From NCBI RefSeq assembly GCF_934371575.1, contig NZ_CAKRNY010000037.1, positions 1 through 36,846 of the forward strand: a stretch of 36,846 nt of DNA. The letters run 5' to 3'. The position numbers were made by a program, and so were the translations under genes. Of this stretch, positions 1 through 7,754 are shown in pieces. The stretch comes from an uncultured Blautia sp. GTDB taxonomy: Bacteria; Bacillota; Clostridia; Lachnospirales; Lachnospiraceae. Position 1 is the stretch's first letter. Each line of letters begins with the position of its first letter. The notes below the pieces were generated by a model. It was not told where the DNA came from, did no database searches, and saw only the letters and a program-made list of their open reading frames with translations.

Positions 1-3000
1 GGAAATGTTGTAGAAGAGTGGGATTCCACCAAGGAAGCCCATGAAGTAACCGGACTTAAGACTGGTGAGAAATATACTCTTCGCGAGACAGTAGCTCCGA
101 GAGGATACTTGCTGACAAGTGATACTGCATTTGTTCTGAAAGCAGATGGAACAGTTGATACAGAAAAAACAACAACTGTTTCCAAGGATGGAATTTTGCT
201 TGTACAGGATAAACTGGAAACTGTTAATATCAGCGGAACCAAGACCTGGAAAGATTCTAACGATCAGGACAGAAAGCGCCCGGAGAAGATCACAGTTAAC
301 CTTCTTGCAAATGGCAGCATCACAGATACCAAGACCGTAACTGCTAAGGATAACTGGACCTACAGCTTCACCGATCTGCCGAAATATGCAGACGGCGAGG
401 AAATCAAGTACACCGTAAGCGAGAATTCGGTACCTGAGTACACAACCACTTACAATGAGTATGATATTACCAACAGCTACACCCCGGGAAAGACCAGTGC
501 AACTATAACCAAGATCTGGAGCGATTCTAACAATCAGGATGGAAAACGTCCGGAGAGCATCACAGTAACTCTCCTTGCAGACGGAAAAACAACTGACACA
601 ACGGTTACTCTGAATGCTTCCAATAACTGGACACAGACTGTAACAGATCTTGCAGAAAAGGCGAATGGAAATTACATCACTTATACCTGGGCAGAAGTAA
701 ATGTTCCGAAAGATTATAAGCTGACCAAGACAGAAAAAAATGGAACTGTAACCACGCTGACCAACACACATACTCCAGAGCTTACCTCCGTTTCCGGAAC
801 TAAGACCTGGAACGACAACAACAATCAGGACGGCAAACGCCCGACCAGCATCACCGTAAACCTTCTTGCAAACGGAGTAAAAAAAGACAGCCAGAACGTA
901 AGTGCAGATGTAAACGGAAACTGGACTTACAGCTTTACTGGTCTTCCGAAATATGCAGAAGGAAAAGAAATTGTATACACTGTAACTGAGGATGCAGTTG
1001 AGGGCTACACCACAGAGCTTGATGGAACCAACATCATCAATACTCATAAGCCTGAAACCACTAAGGTCGCAGGAACCAAGACCTGGAACGATTCCAACAA
1101 CCAGGATGGAAAGCGTCCGGAAAGCATTACCGTGATTCTTCTTGCAAACGGAGTAAAGAAAGACAGCCAGACCGTAAGTGCAGATGCAAACGGAAACTGG
1201 AGCTATAGTTTTACCGATCTGCCGAAATATGAAGGTGGCAAGGAAATCGTTTACACCGTAAGTGAGAAAGCAGTACCTGAGTATACAGCTGCTTACAATA
1301 AGTATGACATCACCAACAGTTACACCCCAGGAAAGACCAGTGCAACGGTAACCAAGATTTGGGACGATGCAGACAACCAGGACGGAAAGCGTCCGGAGAG
1401 CATTACAGCAGCCCTTCTTGCAGACGGAAAAGAAACCGGAACAACAGTGACTTTGAATGCAGAGAACAATTGGGTACAGACGGTATCTGATCTTCCTGAA
1501 AAAGCAAATGGAAAAGCAATTAAATATACCTGGACAGAAGTGAATGTTCCGGAAGGCTATGAGCTTACAGGCAATAGCAGGAAAGGAACCGTAACAACTC
1601 TGACCAACACATACGTTCCGGAGAAGATTACTATTAATGGAACCAAGACCTGGAACGATAACAACAATCAGGATGGAAAACGTCCGGAGAGCATCACAGT
1701 CAACCTTCTTGCAAATGGCGAAATTACAGCCACAAGGATGGTAACAGCAGATGAGTCCGGAAACTGGATTTACAGCTTTACCGATCTTCCGAAATACAAA
1801 GCCGGAAAAGAGATTAAGTACACCGTAGAAGAGGAAGCAGTCACAGATTATGAGACTAAGGTAGAAGATTACAATATTACCAATACTCATAAACCAGAAA
1901 CAACCTCCATCAGCGGAACTAAGAACTGGAACGATTCCAATAACCAGGACGGTAAACGTCCGAGCAGTATTACGGTAAATCTTCTTGCGGACGGAACACA
2001 GACTGCAAGCCAGGTTGTAAAAGCAGATGAGTTCGGAAACTGGACTTACAGCTTTACCGATCTTCCGAAATACAAAGCTGGAAAAGAAATCAAGTACACC
2101 GTAAGCGAGAATCCGGTATCTGAGTACACAACCACTTACAATGCGTACGATATTACTAACAGCTACACCCCAGGAAAGACCAGTGCAACTATAACCAAGA
2201 TCTGGAGTGATTCTAACAATCAGGATGGAAAACGTCCGGAGAGCATCACAGTAACTCTCCTTGCAAACGGAAAAACAACTGACACAACGGTTACTCTGAA
2301 TGCTGCCAATAATTGGACACAGACTGTAACAGGTCTTCAGGAAAAAGCAGATGGAGAGTATATCACTTATACCTGGGCAGAAGTAGATGTTCCGAAAGAT
2401 TATAAGCTGACCAAGACAGATAAGAATGGAACTGTAACTACACTGACTAACACACATACTCCAGAGCTTACCTCCGTTTCCGGAACTAAGACCTGGAACG
2501 ACAACAACGATCAGGACGGCAAACGCCCGACCAGCATCACAGTAAACCTTCTTGCAAACGGAACCCTGAGCAAGAGCCAGACCGTAAGTGCAGATGCAAG
2601 CGGAAACTGGACCTATAGTTTTACAGAGCTTCCGAAATATGCAGACGGAAAAGAAATTGTATATACTGTAACTGAGAATGCAGTTGAGGGCTACACTACA
2701 GAGCTTGATGGAAACAATATCATCAATACTCATAAGCCTGAAACTACAAAGATCGCAGGAACCAAGACCTGGAAGGATGCAGATGATCAGGATGGAAAAC
2801 GTCCGGAAAGCATTACCGTAATCCTTCTTGCAAACGGAGCAGAAAAAGACCGCAAGACGGTAACTGCGGACGAAGCAGGAAAATGGAGCTACAGCTTTAC
2901 CGACCTGCCGAAATATGCAGACGGCAAGGAAATTACCTACACCGTAAGCGAGGAAGAAGTAGCTGATTATACTACAACCTACGACGGCAACAACATTGTC

Positions 3001-5691
3001 AACAGTTATACTCCAGGAAAGACCAGTGCAACTGTAACCAAGATTTGGGATGATGCAGAAAATCAGGATGGAAAACGTCCGGAGAGCATTACAGTAGCCC
3101 TTCTTGCAGACGGAAAAGCAACCGGAACAACGGTGACTCTGAACGCAGAAAACAATTGGACACAGACGGTATCTGATCTTCAGGAAAAAGCAAATGGAAA
3201 AGCAATCGACTACACCTGGACAGAGGAAAATGTTCCGGAAGGCTATGAGCTTACAGGCAACAGCAAGAACGGAACCGTAACAACTCTGACCAATACACTT
3301 GCTCCGGAGAAGATTACCATCACAGGAACCAAGACCTGGAAGGATGGGGAGAATCAGGATGGAAAACGTCCGGAAAGCATTACAGTTAATCTCTTTGCAA
3401 ACGGAGAGAAGACTGCAGAACAGATTGTGAAAGCAGATGGAGCAGGAAACTGGACCTACAGCTTTACAAATCTGCCGAAATATGCAAAGGGCGAGGAAAT
3501 CACTTACACCGTAACAGAAAATGAAGTTGAGGGATATGAAACAAGTGTAGATGGATTTGATATCACAAATGCTTATACTCCTGAGACAACTGAGGTTAAA
3601 GGAACCAAGACCTGGAACGATGCAGACAACCAGGACGGAAAGCGTCCGGAGAGCATCACTGTAAGACTTCATGCAAACGGTGAGGAAAAAGACAGCCAGA
3701 CTGTAAAAGCAGATGAAAATGGAAACTGGACCTACAGTTTCGAAAACCTGCCGAAATATGAGGCTGGAAAAGAAATTGTATATACTGTAACAGAAGACAC
3801 AGTTGCAGATTACACAACTGAGATCACTGGTTACGATATTACAAACAGCTATGCACCAGGCAAGACCAGTGTTACAGTTACCAAAGCATGGGATGACAAC
3901 AATGACCGCGATGGCCACAGACCGGATGAAATCAGGGTTCAGCTGAAAGCAGACGGCGAGAACAGCGGTGAGGAAGTTGTTTTAAATGCGAAGAACAACT
4001 GGACTTACACTTGGTCCGAGCTTGATCAGAAGAAAGCCGGAAAAGATATTGCTTACACGGTAGAAGAAACAAGTAAGGCAACAGGCTATATAACCGCAGT
4101 GACCGGAAATGCAGCCGAAGGCTTTGTCATTACCAACAAGATTACTTCTGTAAAGATCAGTAAGGTTGACATAACTGACCAGAAAGAGCTTGCAGGAGCA
4201 CACATCCAGATTATTGACAAGGATGGAAATGTTGTAGAAGAGTGGGATTCCACATGGGAATCTCATGAAGTAACAGGTCTCAAGACTGGTGAGAAATATA
4301 CTCTTCGCGAGACAGTAGCACCGGAAGGCTATGCAGTGACAAGTGACACAAGCTTTATCCTGAAAGAGGATGGCACTGTTGATAAAGACAATACCAGCAC
4401 AACCATCAATGATGGCGGAACACTTCTGGTAGAAGACAGCAGAACCTCTGTCAAGGTAAGCAAAGTAGATATTGCTGACGGCAAAGAGCTGGAAGGCGCT
4501 CATATCCAGATCATTGATCAGGATGGAAACATTGTAGAGGAGTGGGATTCCACCAAGGAAGCTCACGTTACTGAGAAACTGAAAACCGGTAAGGTTTACA
4601 CCCTTCGCGAGACGGTAGCTCCTGCTGGATACCTGCTGACAAGTGATACTACATTTGTTCTGAAAGAGGATGGAACAGTTGATACAGAAAAGACAACAAC
4701 AGTTTCCAAGGACGGTGTTTTACTTGTACAGGACAGCCTGGCAACATCAGCTTCCATTGCAGTAACGAAGAAACTTACTTACATTGGTGACGGTCTTGTG
4801 GCAAGAAATCAGACCTTCTACGTTGCACTGTATGAGGACGAAGCCTGCACAAAGAAAGTTTCCGATGTAAAAGCACTTGAATTCAAGAATGCAGATTCCT
4901 CTACCGTAGTATTCTCAGAGAATATTGAGACTGGCAAGACATATTACATTGCAGAGTGTACACAGGATGGAATTTCTCAGACAATGGGTGTTCTTGCAGA
5001 TGGAACCACCTATGAAGCAGTATTTGCTGATGGTAACTCAACAACAGTAACCGAAGACAATGGAACAACAACAGTTTCCTTCGAAAATGTATTCAGCAGC
5101 TTCCCGCCAGATGGATTCTACAGACAGGGACAGCTGACAATTACCAAACGTCTTCTCGGAGCAGATGGAGATACCAAGAACAGCGATAAGGTATTCTATG
5201 CAGGTATCTTTGATGATGCAGAGCATACACAGCTCTCCAGTCAGGTTGAACAGAATCTTATTACACTTGACATGAGCGGTGGCTATGAGGTAAGCGAGAC
5301 GATCAATGTTGGTCTTGCACAGAGCGGCGCAAAAGTGACTCTGTATATCGCAGAGACCGATGCAAACGGAAAAACGGTTGCAGGAGCTGAGGACTTTGGC
5401 TATAAAGTAACTGTAAGTGCAGATTCCGTCACAATCGACGAAGAAAACACAAAAGCCGAAGTAATTATCACAAATACAGAAGAACCTACAGTAACAGTTA
5501 CTCCTACACCTACCCCATCTTCCTCTGAAGAGGGTGGCGGAGGCTCCTCAGAAAATCATTCTGGCGGTTACGGCTCCAAGTCACCGAAGACCGGAGACGA
5601 TACACCGATCGGAACCTACGTGATGCTTCTCCTGGCAGCTGCAATACTTGCAGTGGAGACAGAGAGACGCCGCAGAAGAAACAAAAGATAA
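1..5691 (+). CDS. Giant Cna-B/SpaA repeat cell-wall protein, 5' truncated by window edge
   Basis: The reading frame is open from base 1, so the start and signal peptide lie upstream; 1896 residues are visible. In order: the end of one SpaA-like repeat (to about base 225), 14 Cna-B domains each starting with a TKTW/TKIW-type strand and NQDGKRP-like turn, two more SpaA-like repeats of exactly 300 bp (4150-4749), two further beta-rich modules beginning near SIAVTKKL and QLTITKRL, a TPTPTP/Ser/Gly linker, then SPKTG, a hydrophobic stretch and an RRRRRNKR tail. That tail is a sortase signal, so the protein should be covalently attached to peptidoglycan. Cna-B domains usually carry Lys-Asn isopeptide bonds; here the TKxW Lys, the YTVxE Glu and the ITN Asn fit that triad. 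Likely role: a long rigid adhesin stalk. The ligand-binding head is not in the window. Function beyond 'surface adhesin' is inference. Confidence 0.93.
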   Translation, partial: GNVVEEWDSTKEAHEVTGLKTGEKYTLRETVAPRGYLLTSDTAFVLKADGTVDTEKTTTVSKDGILLVQDKLETVNISGTKTWKDSNDQDRKRPEKITVNLLANGSITDTKTVTAKDNWTYSFTDLPKYADGEEIKYTVSENSVPEYTTTYNEYDITNSYTPGKTSATITKIWSDSNNQDGKRPESITVTLLADGKTTDTTVTLNASNNWTQTVTDLAEKANGNYITYTWAEVNVPKDYKLTKTEKNGTVTTLTNTHTPELTSVSGTKTWNDNNNQDGKRPTSITVNLLANGVKKDSQNVSADVNGNWTYSFTGLPKYAEGKEIVYTVTEDAVEGYTTELDGTNIINTHKPETTKVAGTKTWNDSNNQDGKRPESITVILLANGVKKDSQTVSADANGNWSYSFTDLPKYEGGKEIVYTVSEKAVPEYTAAYNKYDITNSYTPGKTSATVTKIWDDADNQDGKRPESITAALLADGKETGTTVTLNAENNWVQTVSDLPEKANGKAIKYTWTEVNVPEGYELTGNSRKGTVTTLTNTYVPEKITINGTKTWNDNNNQDGKRPESITVNLLANGEITATRMVTADESGNWIYSFTDLPKYKAGKEIKYTVEEEAVTDYETKVEDYNITNTHKPETTSISGTKNWNDSNNQDGKRPSSITVNLLADGTQTASQVVKADEFGNWTYSFTDLPKYKAGKEIKYTVSENPVSEYTTTYNAYDITNSYTPGKTSATITKIWSDSNNQDGKRPESITVTLLANGKTTDTTVTLNAANNWTQTVTGLQEKADGEYITYTWAEVDVPKDYKLTKTDKNGTVTTLTNTHTPELTSVSGTKTWNDNNDQDGKRPTSITVNLLANGTLSKSQTVSADASGNWTYSFTELPKYADGKEIVYTVTENAVEGYTTELDGNNIINTHKPETTKIAGTKTWKDADDQDGKRPESITVILLANGAEKDRKTVTADEAGKWSYSFTDLPKYADGKEITYTVSEEEVADYTTTYDGNNIVNSYTPGKTSATVTKIWDDAENQDGKRPESITVALLADGKATGTTVTLNAENNWTQTVSDLQEKANGKAIDYTWTEENVPEGYELTGNSKNGTVTTLTNTLAPEKITITGTKTWKDGENQDGKRPESITVNLFANGEKTAEQIVKADGAGNWTYSFTNLPKYAKGEEITYTVTENEVEGYETSVDGFDITNAYTPETTEVKGTKTWNDADNQDGKRPESITVRLHANGEEKDSQTVKADENGNWTYSFENLPKYEAGKEIVYTVTEDTVADYTTEITGYDITNSYAPGKTSVTVTKAWDDNNDRDGHRPDEIRVQLKADGENSGEEVVLNAKNNWTYTWSELDQKKAGKDIAYTVEETSKATGYITAVTGNAAEGFVITNKITSVKISKVDITDQKELAGAHIQIIDKDGNVVEEWDSTWESHEVTGLKTGEKYTLRETVAPEGYAVTSDTSFILKEDGTVDKDNTSTTINDGGTLLVEDSRTSVKVSKVDIADGKELEGAHIQIIDQDGNIVEEWDSTKEAHVTEKLKTGKVYTLRETVAPAGYLLTSDTTFVLKEDGTVDTEKTTTVSKDGVLLVQDSLATSASIAVTKKLTYIGDGLVARNQTFYVALYEDEACTKKVSDVKALEFKNADSSTVVFSENIETGKTYYIAECTQDGISQTMGVLADGTTYEAVFADGNSTTVTEDNGTTTVSFENVFSSFPPDGFYRQGQLTITKRLLGADGDTKNSDKVFYAGIFDDAEHTQLSSQVEQNLITLDMSGGYEVSETINVGLAQSGAKVTLYIAETDANGKTVAGAEDFGYKVTVSADSVTIDEENTKAEVIITNTEEPTVTVTPTPTPSSSEEGGGGSSENHSGGYGSKSPKTGDDTPIGTYVMLLLAAAILAVETERRRRRNKR
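487..3858 (+). repeat. Four tandem 843-bp units, each three Cna-B domains
   Basis: The PGKTSAT/V junction codons recur at 487, 1330, 2173, 3016 and 3859, exactly 843 bp (281 codons) apart with no net indel. Each unit contains one TKIW-type domain followed by two TKTW-type domains. Units 1 and 3 resemble each other most (both continue TITKIWSDSNNQDG), as do units 2 and 4 (TVTKIWDDA), giving a second period of 1686 bp. The repeats lie inside the surface protein reading frame. Confidence 0.92.
4150..4749 (+). repeat. Two tandem 300-bp SpaA-like repeats; a third partial copy at 1-225
   Basis: VKISKVDI begins at 4150 and VKVSKVDI at 4450, exactly 300 bp apart. Bases 1-29 are identical to 4225-4253, so the window opens inside another copy of the same repeat. 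These copies flank the Cna-B stalk as direct repeats in the same frame. Confidence 0.85.
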
Positions 5692-5699
5692 GATCTGAA

Positions 5700-5733
5700 A
5701 AAACCCCAGTGTGTTGCGCACTGGGGTTTTTGT
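5700..5733 (+). terminator. Rho-independent terminator of the surface protein gene
   Basis: Perfect stem CCCCAGTG (5704-5711) with CACTGGGG (5719-5726), extended by AAAA/TTTT, a 7-base loop and a T run. It lies 9 bases after the stop codon. Confidence 0.93.
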
Positions 5734-5766
5734 CGGAAAAATCAAAAAAACAGTCAGAAGAAAGAG

Positions 5767-5793
5767 TTGACGAAACAGCCCCACTGATATAAT
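5767..5793 (+). promoter_or_regulatory. Extended -10 promoter for the small secreted protein
   Basis: TTGACG at 5767-5772 and TATAAT at 5788-5793, spacing 15. TG at 5785-5786 makes an extended -10, which compensates for the short spacer. It sits between the upstream terminator and the next gene. Confidence 0.7.
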
Positions 5794-5854
5794 GAGTCTA
5801 AATTAAAGAATATAACATTTGGAAATGGTTAAGAAATATCAGGAGGTTTCCATT

Positions 5855-6658
5855 ATGAGAAATAATACATTAAAAAAAATTATGGCAGTTATGATTTCAG
5901 CAGCAATGCTGATTACAGGATATACAGCAGCTTCAGCAGAAGGCTTTACAGATGCAGAGGCGCTTGCAGAGATGGACGCTTTTGTTGCAGCTGATGAGGG
6001 CACTTATGTAGAAGAAGTTCAGCCAGAGACAGTACAGCCGGAAGCAACTCAGCCAGAAGAAGTTCAGCCAGAGACAACCGAGACAGTACAGCCGGAAGTT
6101 ACTCAGCCGGAAGAGGTTCAGCCTGAGATGGTTGCTACAGATGAAGTCCTTACAGATACTTCTGTTCCGGACGTTACAGAGGTGGATGGTTTCTCAGATG
6201 GTTCCGCTGAAGATGAGACATCTACTTTCACAGATGGAACTGGTGAGGTTGGAGAAGAGCCTGTAGCAGCTTCAGATTTCCGTTTTGAGAATGAAGAAGT
6301 AATTATCACTGCGAAGGTTTTCGATGAGACAGCTATTCCTGAGAATACAGTAATGAATGCAGTGAAGCTTGAAGAAGGCAGTGAGAAATACGAAGAAGCC
6401 AAACAGGTTTCTATTAGAGATCTTGGTACAACAGAAGAAGATGAGTACACCTTTTATGATGTAACCTTCACAGTAGACGGCGTAGAGATTGAGCTTCCGG
6501 ACGAGGCGGTTGTGATCAATATGGAGTTTAAGCTTGCAGCAGAGGATGCCAGCCAGAGTGCTCTTCACATCCAGGAAACCGAATCCGGTGCTGTTGCTCA
6601 GGATGTAACTGCAGAGTGTACAGATGGCACTCTGAAATCCGTAGGATTTAATTTCTAA
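5855..6658 (+). CDS. Secreted protein with PET repeat and a surface-protein N-terminal-like module
   Basis: The start at 5855 has AGGAGG at 5841-5846, 8 bases away; an in-frame upstream ATG at 5819 has no such site. The 267-residue product has a Sec signal peptide ending near TAASAEG. Residues about 50-95 are a low-complexity repeat of QPET/QPEEVQPE type. The C-terminal part (from about residue 140: VIITAKVFDETAIPENTV, then YDVTFTVDGVEIELPD) resembles the beta-rich domain often found near the N-terminus of Lachnospiraceae Cna-B adhesins, but the protein stops at SVGFNF with no Cna-B domain, LPxTG motif or membrane anchor. It is followed by a terminator, so it forms its own transcription unit. 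I do not recognise a named family; it may be secreted, bound to the neighbouring stalk protein, or a remnant. The similarity is from memory, not from a search. Confidence 0.85.
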   Translation: MRNNTLKKIMAVMISAAMLITGYTAASAEGFTDAEALAEMDAFVAADEGTYVEEVQPETVQPEATQPEEVQPETTETVQPEVTQPEEVQPEMVATDEVLTDTSVPDVTEVDGFSDGSAEDETSTFTDGTGEVGEEPVAASDFRFENEEVIITAKVFDETAIPENTVMNAVKLEEGSEKYEEAKQVSIRDLGTTEEDEYTFYDVTFTVDGVEIELPDEAVVINMEFKLAAEDASQSALHIQETESGAVAQDVTAECTDGTLKSVGFNF

Positions 6659-6694
6659 GTATTGTTTCATTATTTTGGTAACATTCCCCTTAAT

Positions 6695-6740
6695 AAGAAA
6701 TGGATTTTTTGAGAAATCAGAAGATCCATTTCTTTTATTT
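6695..6740 (+). terminator. Terminator between convergent genes
   Basis: AAGAAATGGAT (6695-6705) pairs with ATCCATTTCTT (6724-6734), followed by TTATTTTA. It serves the secreted protein gene and may also act on the convergent regulator gene. Confidence 0.85.
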
Positions 6741-7582
6741 TACAGCTTATGCTGTTCCCGCCATGCTCGGGGTGAAACACCATATACATTTTTAAATGCC
6801 CGGGAAAAATGAAGAGCATTCTCATAGCCTACAGCCGAGCCAATATCCCCTATTGACAGAGATGTTAATTTCAAAAGTTCAGCAGCCTTTGCCATTCGGT
6901 AACTGATGAGAAATTCCTGTGGAGAACGTCCGGTGCTGGCACGGAAAATGCGTCCCAGATAGCTTCTGTTAATACCGCATACCGCTGCGACAGTTTCAAT
7001 GGAAATATCATTCTGAAAGTTCTGTTCAATGAAATTTATAGCTTCTTTTATATAATAATCGCTCATTTTGCTGCTGGCAGAAGGTCTTGGTGTGGATACA
7101 GAACGGGTGAGCAGATCCAGAAAAAGGTACAGATGCCCCATCAGATGAAAGGATGACTGATCTGAGTTCCGGGAGATATAAAACAGTTCATCTGCCATTT
7201 TTTTGCGCAAATCTGCAGAACGGGACGTATAAACAGGTGCATCCTTTGTAAAGCCGCAAAGGTTAAGGATTTCCGTGGTGCGCAGACCGTCAAACTCCAC
7301 CCAGACATATTCCCAGGGCACCTTAATGTCTGCTACATAAGTGGTAATCTGTCCGGGAAAAATCATAAATCCCTGACCGCTTCGGATTTGATAATTCATA
7401 TTTTGCCCCTTCGAATTGCTGGCCATCAGAGTGCCGGTTCCAGAAATGACATAGTGAAAAAGATAGTGATTCCGCGTTGCCGGACCGAATAAATGTCCGG
7501 GAGCGCATTTTTCATGTCCATATTGGTAAAGACAAAGATCAATGAAATTTTCGCTTGGAAAAATGTGAAAGTTATTGTCCAT
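6740..7582 (-). CDS. AraC-family regulator of the alpha-galactosidase locus
   Basis: A 280-residue regulator. The start at 7582 (MDNNFHIF) is chosen because GAGGAG lies 7 bases upstream (7590-7595); an upstream in-frame ATG at 7606 has no comparable site. The N-terminal half has a cupin-like sensor pattern (HYVISGTGTL, then FMIFPG). The C-terminal ~100 residues are a double helix-turn-helix of AraC type: ISIETVAAVCGINRSYLGRI for the first and SIGDIGSAVGYENALHFSRA for the second, ending in VYGVSPRAWR. It is divergent from the GH36 alpha-galactosidase gene, like MsmR/RafR regulators, so activation of that gene by an alpha-galactoside is the likely role. The effector is inferred. Confidence 0.9.
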   Translation of the reverse strand: MDNNFHIFPSENFIDLCLYQYGHEKCAPGHLFGPATRNHYLFHYVISGTGTLMASNSKGQNMNYQIRSGQGFMIFPGQITTYVADIKVPWEYVWVEFDGLRTTEILNLCGFTKDAPVYTSRSADLRKKMADELFYISRNSDQSSFHLMGHLYLFLDLLTRSVSTPRPSASSKMSDYYIKEAINFIEQNFQNDISIETVAAVCGINRSYLGRIFRASTGRSPQEFLISYRMAKAAELLKLTSLSIGDIGSAVGYENALHFSRAFKNVYGVSPRAWREQHKL

Positions 7583-7625
7583 GTGGTATCTCCTCATATA
7601 TAGCATAATACGATATTATATTTCA

Positions 7626-7705
7626 TTATACCACAATAAAACATCATAATGGTATAAAAATGGAAAAATAGGGCTATTTAAGTGTTGATTTTGGTATGCT
7701 ATACT
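7626..7705. promoter_or_regulatory. Divergent araC/aga control region with TGGTAT half-sites
   Basis: TTATACCA (7626-7633) and TGGTATAA (7650-7657) form an 8-bp inverted repeat; a third TGGTAT lies at 7692-7697, 42 bp from the second. A minus-strand TATAAT (7625-7630) is a good -10 for the regulator gene, and TATACT (7700-7705) a candidate -10 for the alpha-galactosidase gene. Neither has a good -35, as expected for activator-dependent promoters. Confidence 0.45.
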
Positions 7706-7754
7706 AGCATTAATAAATACAAGCGAAATCTCAAAAAAGGAGGACTACTCATCC

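Noticed and set aside
487..3858. Regular repeats that might suggest a CRISPR array
   Set aside because: The repeats are coding, about 280 bp per domain, with no short repeat-spacer pattern and no cas genes nearby.
3982..4566. A 194-codon minus-strand frame inside the surface protein gene
   Set aside because: Repeats itself because the coding strand repeats; no independent evidence for a gene.
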